This document shows, piece after piece, positions 38,601-53,400 of a stretch of 64,000 bases of DNA (the first letter of the stretch is position 1; every line of letters starts with the position of its first letter). Position numbers and translations under genes: made by a program. Location of the stretch: NCBI GenBank assembly GCA_947000775.1, contig CAMQGK010000001.1, positions 3,275,001 through 3,339,000 of the forward strand, in the 5' to 3' direction. A model generated the notes under the pieces. It did not search any database. It was not told where the DNA came from and saw only the letters and a program-made list of their open reading frames with translations. The DNA is from Pterois miles. Its lineage: Eukaryota > Chordata > Actinopteri > Perciformes > Scorpaenidae.

Positions 38601-41600
38601 GGAACTTGGCTTGTGTCTTGAGGAGTTGTAGCACTTATTCACCACACTGCACCGCTAGGTTCACAGCTTTACTGTTACTGATAACTTCATACTCTCTTTA
38701 TCTTTTCACTGCACAGATACACAGACAGCAGAGGACAGAAGCCGTACGCCTGTAAATGAACCCAAAGCATGGTAGAGACTCTGTTTTTTAATAAACATGA
38801 CTAATGTCGCCTAACAGCAAGAGGGTTGCAGGTTTGAATCTGGCTTGGGGCCCTTCTGTGTAGAGTTTGCATGTTCTCTCTGTGTTAGCGTGGGTTTTCT
38901 CCAGGTTCTCCAGCTTCCTCCCACAGTCAAAGACACGCAGTTTAGGTTAAATGATGACTCTAAGTTGCTGGTAGGTGAGGATGGTTGTCTCTGCGTGTCA
39001 GACCTGTCCAGGGTGTACCCCGCCTTCACCCGGTGCCAGCTGGGAACGTCTCCGTCACCCTTAACAGTTGCAGATGCATAGATGGATGTTTAACCACCAG
39101 TATGGTGGATAGCCTTCTGGGATTTACTCGCCACATTTGGCGGGTGTTTTTTTCAGGTCCTGCACTTAAATGTTGCACACTGTTCCGTTAATGCATCAGT
39201 AATAATGATTTAATAATGTGTGTATGTAATGTATTAGTAACATGGGTCATTCTGCCACCATAATGAGTGATTTTACTTTTGATACTTAAGTATACTTTAC
39301 TAATAGTACTTACTTACTTAAGGACTTGGCTTGGGAACTGGAGGATCGCCGGTTCAAGTCCCCATATGGACCATGCATGAGTGTGTCAAATTTCCAATGC
39401 AGATGTTTTACAATGATCTGAATACTTCTTCCACCACTGGCTACAACTGTCTGAGGACAGCTAAGATAATCTGCTAAGCTAGAAAAAGTTGTCATATTTA
39501 CGTCCCCTTCTTTTGCATTTTTCATTGGATTTCATGCTAATGTTGGTCTAAAAAACATTTTGGCTCCAGATTTCACTTAATCAGTGAGACTGGCTCTGCT
39601 TCATTTCTGAGAAATGCCTCTTGGCTAAAACGGTAACAGTTTCTAGTCTATTAGACAAATGGTTCCCAACCTGCCGTCGGCTCCCAAGATAAATATGAGG
39701 GGGTTGAAGGATTGCGAGATGATTAACAGGAGGAAAAAAAACACATTTCTGCCACACAAAGTTTGTTTTTTCAGACTTTCTTCTAATCTTTGCATTTTTG
39801 TGTGAATTACTGGATACATTTACTTCTTCTAGACATTAAAATGGTTGAATAAAACAAAATCGGGTGATAACTAGCGGTCAGAGGGTTCAATTTCTGGAGT
39901 CACAAGCCAAAAAGTTCAATGCAGTCATTGTAGTCAGTGAAGAAAGACAAGAAAAGAGAGGAGAGAGGACCATCATATATCCAGTTCTGATCAATTATTA
40001 GCTATTTGTTAAGTGTATAACTGCTACACTTGTATTAATTTTCCTAAAAACGAATTAAATGTCCAATGCCCAACTTGGAGAGAGTGCATATGTTACACTA
40101 TAGTACCTTTCACTGAACATCAATCTCATCAAGCTCATTATAGATACGTATTTAATAATTAAATTTAAGTGGTTTCATTTGCTGCTCTAAGTTAGCAAAT
40201 GAAAAGTGTCATTGTGTTGCATTAAATAACACACAGTAGACGCTGGAGGTCCATCAGTATTCCTGCTCTCAGAGGCCTTTATGAACCCAGAGGACTCATG
40301 AATCCAGGACTGGGTGCAGCCGGGCCGAGGAGCTGGTGAATTACCACTGAGCCGGGCTCTCATGAATGCTAGACTGAAAGATTGTAATGCAAACTGGATG
40401 AGTCACAGCTGCCCAGAGCCAAGGATGAGTGTACGGAAACACAAACACCATGAGCACACACTCACAATGTGTAGAGTGCTCTGAATAAAACATTGAGGGG
40501 TTTTGTACAGTAGAGACCTCTGAATACAGGAGTTTTGCTGCGTGAAGAATTTTTGAAGGATTTGAAAGTTTTAGTTTGGGTTCTTGTCTGGTGTACTTTC
40601 CTAACAAACTTCAGAATTGTATCTTTCAGTAGTTTTACATGAATAAACATGTTGGGAGCTATACTGGCGTTCTTGCTGAGAGTTAGATGAGAAGATTGTT
40701 ATCACTCTCACATCTGCACGGTGAATATGAGGCTACAGTCTGGAGACAGTTAGCTTAGCATAAAGACTGGAACCTGGAAACAGCTAGCCTGGCTCTGTCC
40801 AAAGTTAACAAAATAGACCTACCAGCACCTCCAAACCTCGCTAATTAGCATGTTATAGCTTCTTGTTTCATTTTTCAAAACACTAGTGTAAAAGCTACAA
40901 TTTTGGGTAAAAATAGTCCAAATCAATCTGTGTAAAACTGCTAATGGCCATTTTTGCACTTTAGGCTTTGTATAGATGAAATAACAGATATAATTGGTTA
41001 ATTAGTGAGTGTTAAAGGTGCTGGTAGGTGGATTTTGTTACCTTCAGACAGAGCCACAGTAGCTGCTTCCTCCTGCTTCCAGTATTTATGCTAAGCTAAG
41101 CTAAGCCAACAGGCTGCTGGTTCCAGCAACATATTTACTGTACAGACATGAAGGTAGTATTGATCTTCTCAGCAAACTCTCAGCAAGAAAGTGAATAAAT
41201 GTATTTCCCAAAATGCCAAACTATTCCTTTGAATGGTGCTACATGTGAGACTAGGAACATTTCTATTGCCTCCACATGGTTTTCAACATATCCTCATAAA
41301 ATTGTTCATATGATATCTCGTGAAAGTTATTCCTCCTTTTCCGTTCCTTTACCTATCAATGTATAGCAACACACGGCAATATGTGTTTGTTACATGCATA
41401 CAGTCTTTTTAAAATAAACGTCCGTCTTCAAAAGAAAAAACTTCCTTAGGAAGGAAAACTACTTAATTAGGTCTAGAAAAGATTGTGGTTTGGTTTAAAA
41501 TAACTGCAGAAGTAGTGTTTCTTAAGCACATAACCTGTGTTACAAATCAACGTTGACTTCTGGTTTCACAGGGGACAAGAACACTGGTCTCCTGGGCAAA

Positions 41601-44600
41601 TGTCCAGTATTTTTTGACCCACCCTGTCTCCCTGACCTCTTCCCCACATGGATTCTGCCGCTATTCATTCCTAGTTCATGATTACATTAATTACATACAA
41701 ACTGATTTTGCGGGATACACACAAATTACAGTGCATTACTTTTCTTAGGCATCGCTATGAACACTGTATGAGACCTGCCTGCATGGCGATGGCTGAGCAC
41801 TGCTGACAGAGCTAACAGAGCTTACTTGGGGGGAACTGGGCACTATACTTGCGCACAGGCGCAGTTAGTCGGGATGGCGTTATCAACTGTAATTGCTGCA
41901 CGAGAGCAGTGCAGTGCGGCAGCTGTGAGCTAGCCAGCGTGGCGCGCTCAGATGCACAAACATGCACTAAAAGGCCCAGTTATGTGAACAAATCACGAAG
42001 AAGAAGAAGAAGAGTGACCCTGACAGGGTCTTGCATTGCCCTGAAGGGGTTTATTTCACAACAATGACCTGCTTGTGCTACATTATCCTGCTTATTACAC
42101 GGCTACTTACATAGGAAATCATTCATTTGACACAAAAATGAATCAGGTTTGAGTCCATAGCAACCGTCTGCTATAAAGAAACGACAGACCGTAAAAAAAT
42201 GATTTTTTTCGAAAGATTATTTTAGAGCTTTTTGGCCTTTATTTAATAGGACTGTGGATAGGCTGGAAAGGGGGAGAGAAAGGGGACAACATGCAGCAAA
42301 GCTCCACAGTTAATTATATCTCTCAGCTCTAGTATATGGGTGCCAAGTGTACCAGGTGAGTTACCAGGGCATCTAATCCTCTGTATCTATACATACAAAA
42401 TAGTTGTTCGCTGCTATATCAATGCTCTGGATATCAATTTCAATTAGCACCTTTAATGTCTGGCACCATATTTTTTGTGGATTGACAGGACTGGAGAAGC
42501 TGCTAAAAAGCAGAGGAGGAAGAGGAGATAGTAGAGAGCTCAATGTCTCTGAATAAAGTTGTTTTTGTAATAGAGCCTTATGAATAAATAGTATAGTGAA
42601 TCGAGGGAGTTGACACAGACACGTTTCCTTTAAACCAAAGGCGAGGAGGCAGAACTGAGTTGCATTGGAAGCAGCTCTGTCTTGAGTGTGAGACTTTAGT
42701 GGGATCACACACGAGGGGAGAAGTGATTACTGAGAGAAATCTGAAATGCAACAGCTCCTGCTGCAGAGTCAGTGGGAATGTTTCCCTGCGATGGGGGATG
42801 GCAGAGGATTTGGGGGAGCAGCTGTGCTGGTTGGAGCCCAGAAACAGGTTCATAATGTCAGCCAGCAAACAGCCTATTATTCATCAGAAGGTTTCCACAG
42901 CTACATCTCTCATTATCAAAATACCAGTGCCTCTATGAGTGTGCATGCTCATCTCTGCCGACGCTTGTGAGTCTCTAACTCATGTATTTACATGCCGTGT
43001 GCACTTTGTGTTACAAAAACAATGAGAGCTCACGGCCAAAACGCCCTTGAAAGTTCACATGGAAATATCAGGGAGATTGAAAATGACAGAGAAAGAAAAT
43101 CCCCTGATAATGAAAAGTGACTGGTTTTGCTTTTCATCCTGTTCACAATTTTCTTTTGAGTTGCGAAACATTCATGCATGAATGTGATGGTAGTGTCCCT
43201 GGTGGGCTGCATAATTGAATTTGTAGGATGCGGTGAAAAGGGGAGAAACTTCCCATCGCATAAAAAAAAGATGATTGGAGATTGATTGGAAATGAATCCA
43301 GCATGCAGCCCGAAGCAAGAAGAAACGCTGTCACCATGCACAACACAAACCACCGCAGTAAAACAAAAAACAGGCCGACTGAACTAATGTAGTAAAACAA
43401 CCCAAGTTGGAAGCAGGTTGGTTGGGAAAATGGCTTCATAGTGTTTCCAGCGGTGGCAAAGTGGAGTGTGATTCCTACTTTAGTATGACTTCAATCTTAG
43501 CTGAACAAATTGAATGTTTATTTAACAATATGCAGTGCCAACGTATTACATTACAGCCAATAAAATCTGCCATGACAAGCAGCAAAATCCCCTGAAGCAT
43601 TACATCACAGGCGCAAAAAAACACAACTGTTCCACCTCTGAAATGTGTGTGTATGTGACCGTGTGTGAGCTACATGTATTAAGTGTCTAATTGCAGAGTG
43701 TGAATGACGGCAGACTGCGAGCCTGTGGGTCTGTACCTCCTTGACTCTCTGGATCATCGGCTGCAGCCAATCAGCGTTGACCTCGCAGTGGCTGTCCAAG
43801 AAGGTCAAGATGGAGGCTGAGGCCGTGTTAGCTCCTCGCACGCGTGATCGGATCAGACCTGAGGGAGGGCACAGGGAGGACATGACGCTGAAGTCTGAAA
43901 CCAGTCAAATATCAACATTTTCATAACGTTAGCTCCTGCTTCACTGCAAGCAAGGATGTCAACGTGTTTGATGCCTAATGCTGCAAAGAGACTGCTGGCA
44001 TGAAAATAAAGCACAGTTATGAGTCACTATTAAAGGTGCACTCCACTGTTTTAACATGTCAGTCAATTTACTCCTCACAATGACTACTCCTCTCCTCCAT
44101 ATTCTGTGGCACTTAATGTAGGACAAGTTTTTAGTTTTCTCCTGTTGGTATTGACATATTGTTGGTACTTTGAGCTCCAGGTGCTGCCAATCAGGCACCG
44201 CAAGACAAGACCACAGGGTCACAAAGTCCGCTTTTTCAAAACCAGCATGGCTCAGTTCAACATTTTGTTTCAAAACAAAACTCCTCATCGCTTCTCTGAC
44301 ATGATTTTGACATCAGATGATTTGCTGCCAATCAGTGCTGCCGATAAAATACAGGTCCAATTAGCATTGTAACAGCAGAGAAATATTTGACCAAGAGCCA
44401 GTTTCAGAGAGCCAGGAGATGTGCAGGCGGTCGGGCGGTGTCAGCTCTGAGCAAAGCAGTGGAACAGAACCACAGATACATCTCTGATAGTATGATAATA
44501 ATAAACTTCCTGGGCCTAGTTTGTTAGTCTGTAGATTATGCAGCCTATAGAAACGATATATTTTAATAAAATACAGTTGTACTGACAGAAAACAGGAGAG

Positions 44601-47600
44601 CACAGAAGCCGTTTCCATGCTGTGAGGCAGATGTGTGTTTGCCTTTATTCACCCGAGGAGCACAGTGATCCCGCTGATCCCAGCAGGACGTCAGTAGATG
44701 GTCCTTAATGTGGCCCAGGACACATTCGCGTACACACTACTAAAAGAATGTTGTCATATGTGACCCAGACCACCTTTGAATGTGGTCTGAAAGACATGAT
44801 CTCAATGCGTCTTGAGTGCGTTCACACCTGTACTTAGAGCTGTCCACTTGTGATCTGATCACTTAGGACGCATGTTAACACCAGGTCCTAGTCTGCTGAG
44901 GCAACTATTGACAAATAAAATGTGTCATCTACAATGGATTTCTCATTGTTTTATTAATGAACCTCATAGCAAAACTGAAGGCGGGTGCTCTTTGATTACA
45001 AGTGCTGATGAAAGTGCTGTTGTTAAATGGACAAGGACTTTTCTGCAGTCAAACTCCATTTAAACTGCATTCAAAGTGTTTTCACAGGTCACATTGTCTC
45101 CATTTCATTAGTTGTCTGCCTGCAAGAGTTAGAGAAATATACTACCAAACTTTGCTCATTAAATAACTGTTGTTTCTTTCTTTAGGAGGGACTCTTCTGT
45201 ATTTCTGGGATATTTACATTTGACTGTTATGTGGAAAAGCTTCTAAAGATCAAAAAGCCTTTTGAAATGCAACTGGTTAATTGGATTAGAGTGAAGGAGA
45301 TACCACAAAGTGTCTCGGTTTTTGCCTTTCCAACCACTTTAAATTGCTTGATGTGTTAATTTGGAGTCGACAGTTAAATCTATTTTAAAAGTTAAGAACA
45401 GAATCGCTACAGGGCGAGGAGGAATAGAAATAAAGGTGTCTTTATTCATCAAAACAATCACAGTAATTTGCATTTAACACAGACAAGTGTGGAGAAGGTT
45501 AATTGTCTTTCTTATCTGCAGCATCTTCAGCTAATTAAACAGATGCATCTCATCATCTGAAGAGTTTTGTTCCAAAGATCATTAAAATAACAGAAACTTG
45601 TGAAAGTGTTTGTGAAGATAATTGTGTCATAAAAAAGCCTTGAAGTCTAACTTCCAGCTAATTATCTGTACCTGTTAGTTTGTCGGTGTTAAACCTTGAT
45701 GAGGAGGTCATGTTTTTCAGATTAATTAAGACTTTTCTTGTTGTTTTCTACTCGAACAGCTGGCAGCATCAGCAGGTGTGCTGTATAGAAATGAGTCATG
45801 GGGAACAAGGCAGCTGACTGACTCAAACAGCCTTAAGGTGCTTTAACGCCTAACCTGTTTGGTTTAAAACCTGGTAAGTACGGTTGGTTCGGGCTGGTGT
45901 GAAAGCTGTCAATCAAAGAACCAAACGACATGGTGGAAAAGGTGGGTCTGCTTCCAAGCGGTGAAAGAGCAAACAAACCAACCACAGAATTTAACAGTTA
46001 TGTGATTTTAGCAGGATTTCAAAAGCTAAACTACCAACAAATCCATCTGCTGATTGTGAAATCTGTTCAGGAAGCAAGCTTATTGATCTGTATGAGGCAA
46101 TGTACATAATGTATTTATGAAAAGCAACACTAATGCACGTCAGCGCGGGTACTTTCCCTGGTTAAGAGGTCAAAAGTTGTTAAAACTGCTGTGCTTATAT
46201 CAGACTTTGTCCACTTTGTCAGTTCATTAAGTCCATTAAAAAGTGTGACAGTAATAAGACCCGAATCATAGCCTACTGTACGAAATTTCTCTTTGTTTGC
46301 ATCATCTACAAGCATGCAAATGGTCTTTAGCACTGTCGTATCAGGAAGGAGGTTCAATCATGCTGCAAACGTGCTAAATTTTGACGAGGAAATATATTAT
46401 ATATTTTATTATTATAATTACTATTGTTATTATTATTGTTCCTCCTAACCAAATGAATCTAACTACAGGTGTGAAAGCACACTTAAACATCGAGTTCATC
46501 CACACAGACACTGGTATGAAGTTTGGCTCAGTGCTGCTCACTGCAGTTTGGTGGTAAAGCAGTACAGTATGCTGTTAATACAAACACAAAAAGGCTCAAT
46601 AAATAACCAGCAGTAGAGAACAATGAACACTATCCTACTAAAATATACTGCAGTGCCAAAGTGCCTTTTTATAAACCTTCACTTCAAACATGAGGCTTGT
46701 TACTTTCAACATTTTTGTTATTGTCAGTAAATCCCATTAAGGACCAAAACCAACAGTGTGAGTCTGTCTCTTAATACTTCCTCCCTTCCCTGCCCTGCAT
46801 GTGGCTCTCAGCTCCAAGCAAAGCTTTAAAAACAGGTCAAGAATACATAGTTTTATTTTTAGAAAAGGCTCAGTAATTTCCTAACACAACTGAGCACTAT
46901 AGTTTTTAACAAATGTGTCTAAACCCGCAGAAAAATGTGCATTTGTTGGAGACTATTTATAGCTAGGGATGTCTGATCACAGCCTTTTTAACTGATCAGT
47001 GTTGGTTATACTGAGCCCACCATGTAGCCTCTCCAACTCTCAGCATCCGTCTCTCCTCCACTGAGCTCCGAGCAGGGCTGAGCCCCGCCGTGGCAAAACA
47101 CCACACATCATAGATGACAGAAAAACAGTATGGGACTGTTTATTTGTTTTATTTGCCTAATTTGTGTGCACTTATCTGTCAAATCAGCTCAGTGTGAGAG
47201 TCTCTTGTGTTTTGCTGTCATCTATGGTGCATGGTGTTTCACCGCATACAGCACAGACAGACAGCAGTGAAAAGTCGAAGACAACTACACTCACCACACC
47301 ACTGCAAGTGTAATGAAACCACAGCAAGCAAAAGCCAATAAGAGTAATTTATTAATGTAAACCGTGTAAAAATGTACTCTTTCCTCTATAATGAAATAAT
47401 TTGAGAACATTAAAACTCAAAATGGCCAATTGTTTACAAGTTGCTGTTTCTTAAAGTTTGCAAATGCTTCATGTCAGATAATTATTGGCAGTTTATTCCA
47501 CAAAAGTCTGCCTCCTCATGCTGGTTTGTTGTAACTTTGGGTACATTTAACGCTCCCGTGCTTGATGACTGTAGGCAGCAGTAAGTCAATGATGCCTGAA

Positions 47601-50453
47601 GGTGTGAAACCATTACGAGGTGCATAAAGTAGGAATAACATCTTAAAATCAGTACTAAAAGTCGCAAGGACTATTTTCTTTTACATGCGTTGAAAATGTC
47701 GGTATTTCTGGGGTAATCCTGTTAAAAAAACAACTAGTGATTATTGTGCATTTTCACCTAATAAAAGCTAACAAACAGTTTACATGACATGGATTTGGAG
47801 ACCGTTTTAAAGACAACTCGCCGCGAACCTCAGATGACAGTCAGGGACCGATGGCCTAAATTCAATATGCTCATGTTTTGTCAGCATGTGGTTGGTAAAC
47901 CCAAACAAAGTCTTCAGTCTGCAGTGAGAGCAGCAACACAAGCAGAAACCTGAGTGAGAGGGATTATTGTTAAGACATCCAGGAAATCAGCAACACTGGT
48001 TCTTTGGGCTTTTAGTTTGGCTGAACTTTTTTGTTTCGCAAATCGAGGATTTAATCTAATTCAGGGATTAATTTAATTCAAATCAGAAACACATGGGCGA
48101 TGAAACAATGCTTTCATGTTTTTTTTTTTAGAGGGTTTCACTACATTTTGTGGTTTTTAATAAGGAGATGAGATGAGATAAGGTGACAGCTTTGTAGAGT
48201 TGATACCAAAAGGTTTATGCACTTGTCCACAGGTAGTGACAGGTGCAAAAGGGGACTTGATTATGGCTCTGCTAGTTAGACTACACAGACTGGCTAAATT
48301 ACAGTATGTTGTTGTTACTGGAAATTATTAGACAATTATTATTAGATTGATTGATGGGGAAATAAATCAAAATCTATTTTGGTAATAAACTTTAATTTAT
48401 CAAGCGAGAATGTGAAAACATTCTCTGGTTCCAGCTTCTCAAGTGTGATGATTTGTGGCTTTTCTTGTTGATATTTCATTATAAATTTAATATATGGGGG
48501 TTTTGTCTGTGACAGAATTGGTTCTTAAATCTTCTAATAGTGTGTTTTCAGTTCTTGAAAGTTCATTTTAACTTTTTTGGTCACCTAAAAACATCTTATT
48601 TAGCGTTTGGTTGTACTTAGCTCCACCCTCTTATGTTACTTCTGTTTGCAAAAAACCAAGATGGCGACGCCAAAATGCTAAACTCGAGATTTCAATACAG
48701 CAGTCTGCAAACCAATAGATGACGTCACGGTGCCTTCGTCCACTTCTTATATATATCGTCTATGGTAACTGGGACGATACACCTATCTCCTGATTCAATA
48801 CTATCACGATACTTGGGTGCCGATTCAATATATTTTACCATTTTCAAGTATTGTGATTCGATATTATGATTTATTGTGATTTTTTGTTGACTTTTTTTAA
48901 CACGAGACCATGGGGAAAAGTTGAATCATACACTTCTAGAGACTTTTACTTTGGAAAATATCTAAATTAATATAGTAAAAATGTTTGATTTTCAGCATGT
49001 ATGTAGTAAGAGATGTCTTGAAGTCAAATATACCTTATTTTGTATTTTATTTAAACCAGACGTAGTCTCACTTTCTCTAACTTCGCCAACTCTGTCACTA
49101 GCTCTCCTGTTAGTTTGTTCTCTTTATACATCCATGGTCAGCTCCATCGGGGCCGTTTGAATACATTTAACATGAATGTCAGTATATGGGTGCTCCACAC
49201 TTGTCACGTCAGCTGCTTTGACCACAGAGATGAGAGTGACGGCTGGCTTGACTGCACCTGTTCCCAGCTTTCGTCATGGTGCATAGTAATGAAGCAAATA
49301 TATTGATTCTGGAATTAGAAAAATCAGTTTCAAGATCTTAAAAATAAAAATAGGTGAATTTTTTTTTTCTTCTCTTTTTTAAGATACTATAACATGGTCA
49401 GCTTAAAAAACACACCACCATACAGCACCTTTAAACCCAATCTCTTTGCATTAAGGCAGTTTGCCTCCTCCCCACCTCCACCCATCCCTCCCCACCGTCG
49501 CTCCACACTCACCCTCTCTCCTGCCGTTCCTCAGGCAGCGCACTTTGGGGATCTGAGAGAGCAGCTGGCAGTCCTCAGCTGGAGAAGGAGAGCAGAGGAG
49601 ATGATGGGATGTTATGGTGGAAGCAGAACACACACTGAGAAACACAAACCTCCTCATCGCCTTGTCTCACACTCAAATCCACCACAGTGTAGAGCACTTA
49701 AACATGCATAAACAGTCACACAAGCAGAGTTACACAGATACACCCCCCACCCTCAGTTAAACCCACTCACGCCACAGCATAACATGACCTCAACACATCA
49801 CATTCACACACAACATCCATCAGTGATTCATCACAGTCCTGCAGATAATCAGGAACACATAAACTTAAAAAGCAGCTCAGAGTGACTCAAACAAAAGAGC
49901 TTCATTTCACTGGGTAATTATATTCAAAATCCCCTTTTCCCACAAACAAATCCAGCGAGCAGCTCAGTCCCATCATCCACTCCCTTTTTCTACATGAGCA
50001 ATCTCTGGCGCGGACCTTTTGTTGATTTGTACGGATGGACATCATTACAAACAACACACAAACACGGGTAGACGCATCCTTGAGAGGATTAGCATTAGCA
50101 GCAGAGAGTGAGTGTGACCTTGTTGAGGGATTGTGGGTAGATCAAGCAGAGACCCCCACCCCACCCTGGCAGCGATATAGCCGTATGCTGACAGGAACAA
50201 GCATGACACGTTGTAATCCTCCTTGATTAAATTTACTACGTGTACAAACTTGTTTGTTTGCATTTAAGCTGTCGTATCACAGGGGACGGGTGTGTGAGAG
50301 CAGGAGTGTATTAGTTGTATAATGGTGCTCATACGGAGGGGACAGCTGGTGTGTGTGTCGTGAAGAGCAGGGGGGCTTTAAGCACTCAGGGAAGAAGAGC
50401 AGAAAGTCATAGATCACACCCACTGAGCAGATGTTGTATACTTGTAGCCAGAT

Positions 50454-50484
<31 letters not shown>

Positions 50485-53400
50485 AAGTGAGTGTGCATGC
50501 ATACATTATACAGTTAGATGCATGCATACTCAATTCTGATTGGTCAATCACATTATTCTACAGTCTGTTATTTATTTACAACAGACTGTTGCTATGTAGA
50601 ACAGGCCGTTGCTATGTATAGCAGACCATTGCTATGGGTGCAGTCCTGATGTCAGACTCTTGAGGACCATTTTTGTGTCCTATTACTGTTTTCTTTAGTA
50701 AGCAGCCATGTAATAAGCAGGATAATGTACAGCTAGTGGGTCACTATTGTTAAATAAACCCATTCGGGGCGATGCAAAACCATTGCATCGCCCTGTCAGG
50801 GTTTATTTCACAACATAATACGAAATATGCTCACACAGGAAAAATGAAGTTTAAAATGCCAGACTCAATACAAAAATATACAAACTTAAGTTTTTTTTGT
50901 CAATGGGAGCTCCTGGTCCTTAACCTGACCCTGTCCGATGGTTTATTACACCATCTGAGAAGCCGTCATGGGAAATTGTTTGGAAAAGAGCAGGCACTTA
51001 AAAAAAAAAAAAAGTATCTGGCAGGTGATTGGATGAACCATCTGTCAATTACTGAACTCTTGCTAAGGCCAGTTGGACTCGGTAGAAGAGCAAAAACATC
51101 TTTGTTTTCCCGAGAGAAAAGCTTTCAGTGCTGTTCTTTGCTCTTCTTTGAATGAAGATATACCCTCCGGCTCTGATATACCTGATGCTACTGCAGCAGC
51201 TACATTAACCGCCATTGTTGTTTAGAACAGTTGCCTCTATGTGTCGCGTCACACACGCCCAGCCCACACCCATAACTGCCAGGAGCTCCATGCTCTGGCT
51301 TGCTGGACACAAATGCATTACTTGAAGCCTGATGAGATGGATTTTTCTCCTCTCCTAGCTGATGAAAAAATGGTTATATCAACAGTTCAGCAACAAATAA
51401 ATACAGAACAAAAAATTAAACAAAAATATATTTCTATATGTGAATTTGGCAAATTTAAAATTAGCATTATTGATCTAAAGTTGGAGTTTGACTGGTGTAA
51501 TTTATGCCTCATCAGTCATGATTTACACGGCCATTAATTTCTTGTACGCTACCTGCCTAAATAGTGCACGTTAACACCAGTACGTAGAGTGTGTTTTTGT
51601 CTCGCCATTATTGGAGTCACACGCTGTCGTCTGGACTCACAGTGAAGATCACTGTCCTAAACTGAGGACGGTGTCCTCACGATTAAGGCAAGCCTTAATA
51701 GGATTACACTCAGGCAGGACGATCCTTCCCTCTGCATGCTGACCGACCTCCTCCTCCTCCTCCTCCTCCTCCTCCAGACGTCTGCCTGCTGGGTCACATC
51801 CACTGACCAATCAGCTCACACTTTCACTGCCTCCGCTTACTACAGTATCTAACTCCTCTAGTTATTGGTCTTGGTAATCTTTAAAAGACGATACAAAAAG
51901 TTTTGCATTGGGAGGCTTTTTAATTTTAAATGTGTGTTTACATTTGGTATTTTTCATTATTAACATTATTATTAGTATTATTTTTACTCTGTATGTCCAT
52001 GCTGCTCTTTGTTAAATTTGATTTTTGATATAGTACTACTTTGTATTTTGTTTTTTGTTTTATTTTTCTTTTTTACTATTATTCTTTATTGTATTACTGG
52101 CATTGATTGTGGGCAGCAAAGTAAGAATGTCACTGGGCAGGGAAACTCCTTTCTTTCTGTGCACATGACAATACAGACTTTGAATCTTGAATTTGGGTGG
52201 ACTGACCCTTTTAGTTTCTCAACACTAAGATGTTCTGGATGCTCTTTTTCAACTGTAGCGTGTAATTGTTGCTCATACAAACTTAGACTTGACAAGCTGC
52301 AACACAGAAGCTGAAAGTAGGAAACGCATTTCAGACCTCTGTGCAGTCACACTACCAAGGTAAGAAAAACAAGGATACTTGTGTTAAAGTGTTTTCCTGC
52401 TCTGACAGGACTGAATCAAGACTGTAAAATTAATGATTTACTGTAGGAATAAACCATATTTAAAGCTAAACTTTGAAATTATTTATAAAGAATCTAGTTA
52501 CATTTTATGGTTGACAGTATGAGAATCCACTGTCATTTAAACATAGAAATCTTCTCAAGTAGACCATGTTATATTTCTCAAAAGATTTCAGTTGTTTTGC
52601 CTCCATCAGGTTGCCTTTATATATATCTATATAAGTATACATATTTCATCGACTAGTCATGTGACTTTAAGCATGGGTCCATTATCCTTATTATTATTAT
52701 TATTACTAGGTTTTTCTATTTCTATTTTTTATGCATTCAAATCCAAACATTTTGTGTTTATGTTTTACCATCAAAATACTTTTACCCAAATTACCTGATG
52801 TAAGTTTCTGCATGATGACGCTGCTACATGTACAGAATATGAACATCTTTATAGTCAGCGTATTGACGCTACATACAGTAACATACTGTAGATGGCGGTT
52901 GGCATGTATTTTATTTGGAGAAGCAGACAGCAGTGCTGACGCAGACGCTAAGTAATATGCTGCTGTGTGAACATCTGAAAGTCGCACAATAACACAGACA
53001 AACTAACCGATCGAGGCAGTCTATACCAGCAAGATAAAATGACTTTTAGTGAATTGAGTCTGATTATACATAAGATACTGATATAATGGCTTCAGTTCTC
53101 CGTCAGAAACGGCTGTCTGATGGCAAGGTAAAGTGGTGAAAATATTCTACATATTGATTTTTTGAGTGACTAAAAAATGTTTTTCTGCTGCTCTTGTCCA
53201 CAGCTGCTACCCTTTCCAACAAGGAACTGAAGCCAGTAGCCGCTCTCTTCAAAGCCACCAGACTGCATTCACAAAAGTAGCAATTTTAGCTCCTTTACCT
53301 TTACGAGAGTATACATACAACCCCAATCACATTATTCATAACCTTATTGTTTGCTTTGATTTGGTAACCTACGCCACAGCTTTTTGCAGCGGCTGAGTTT

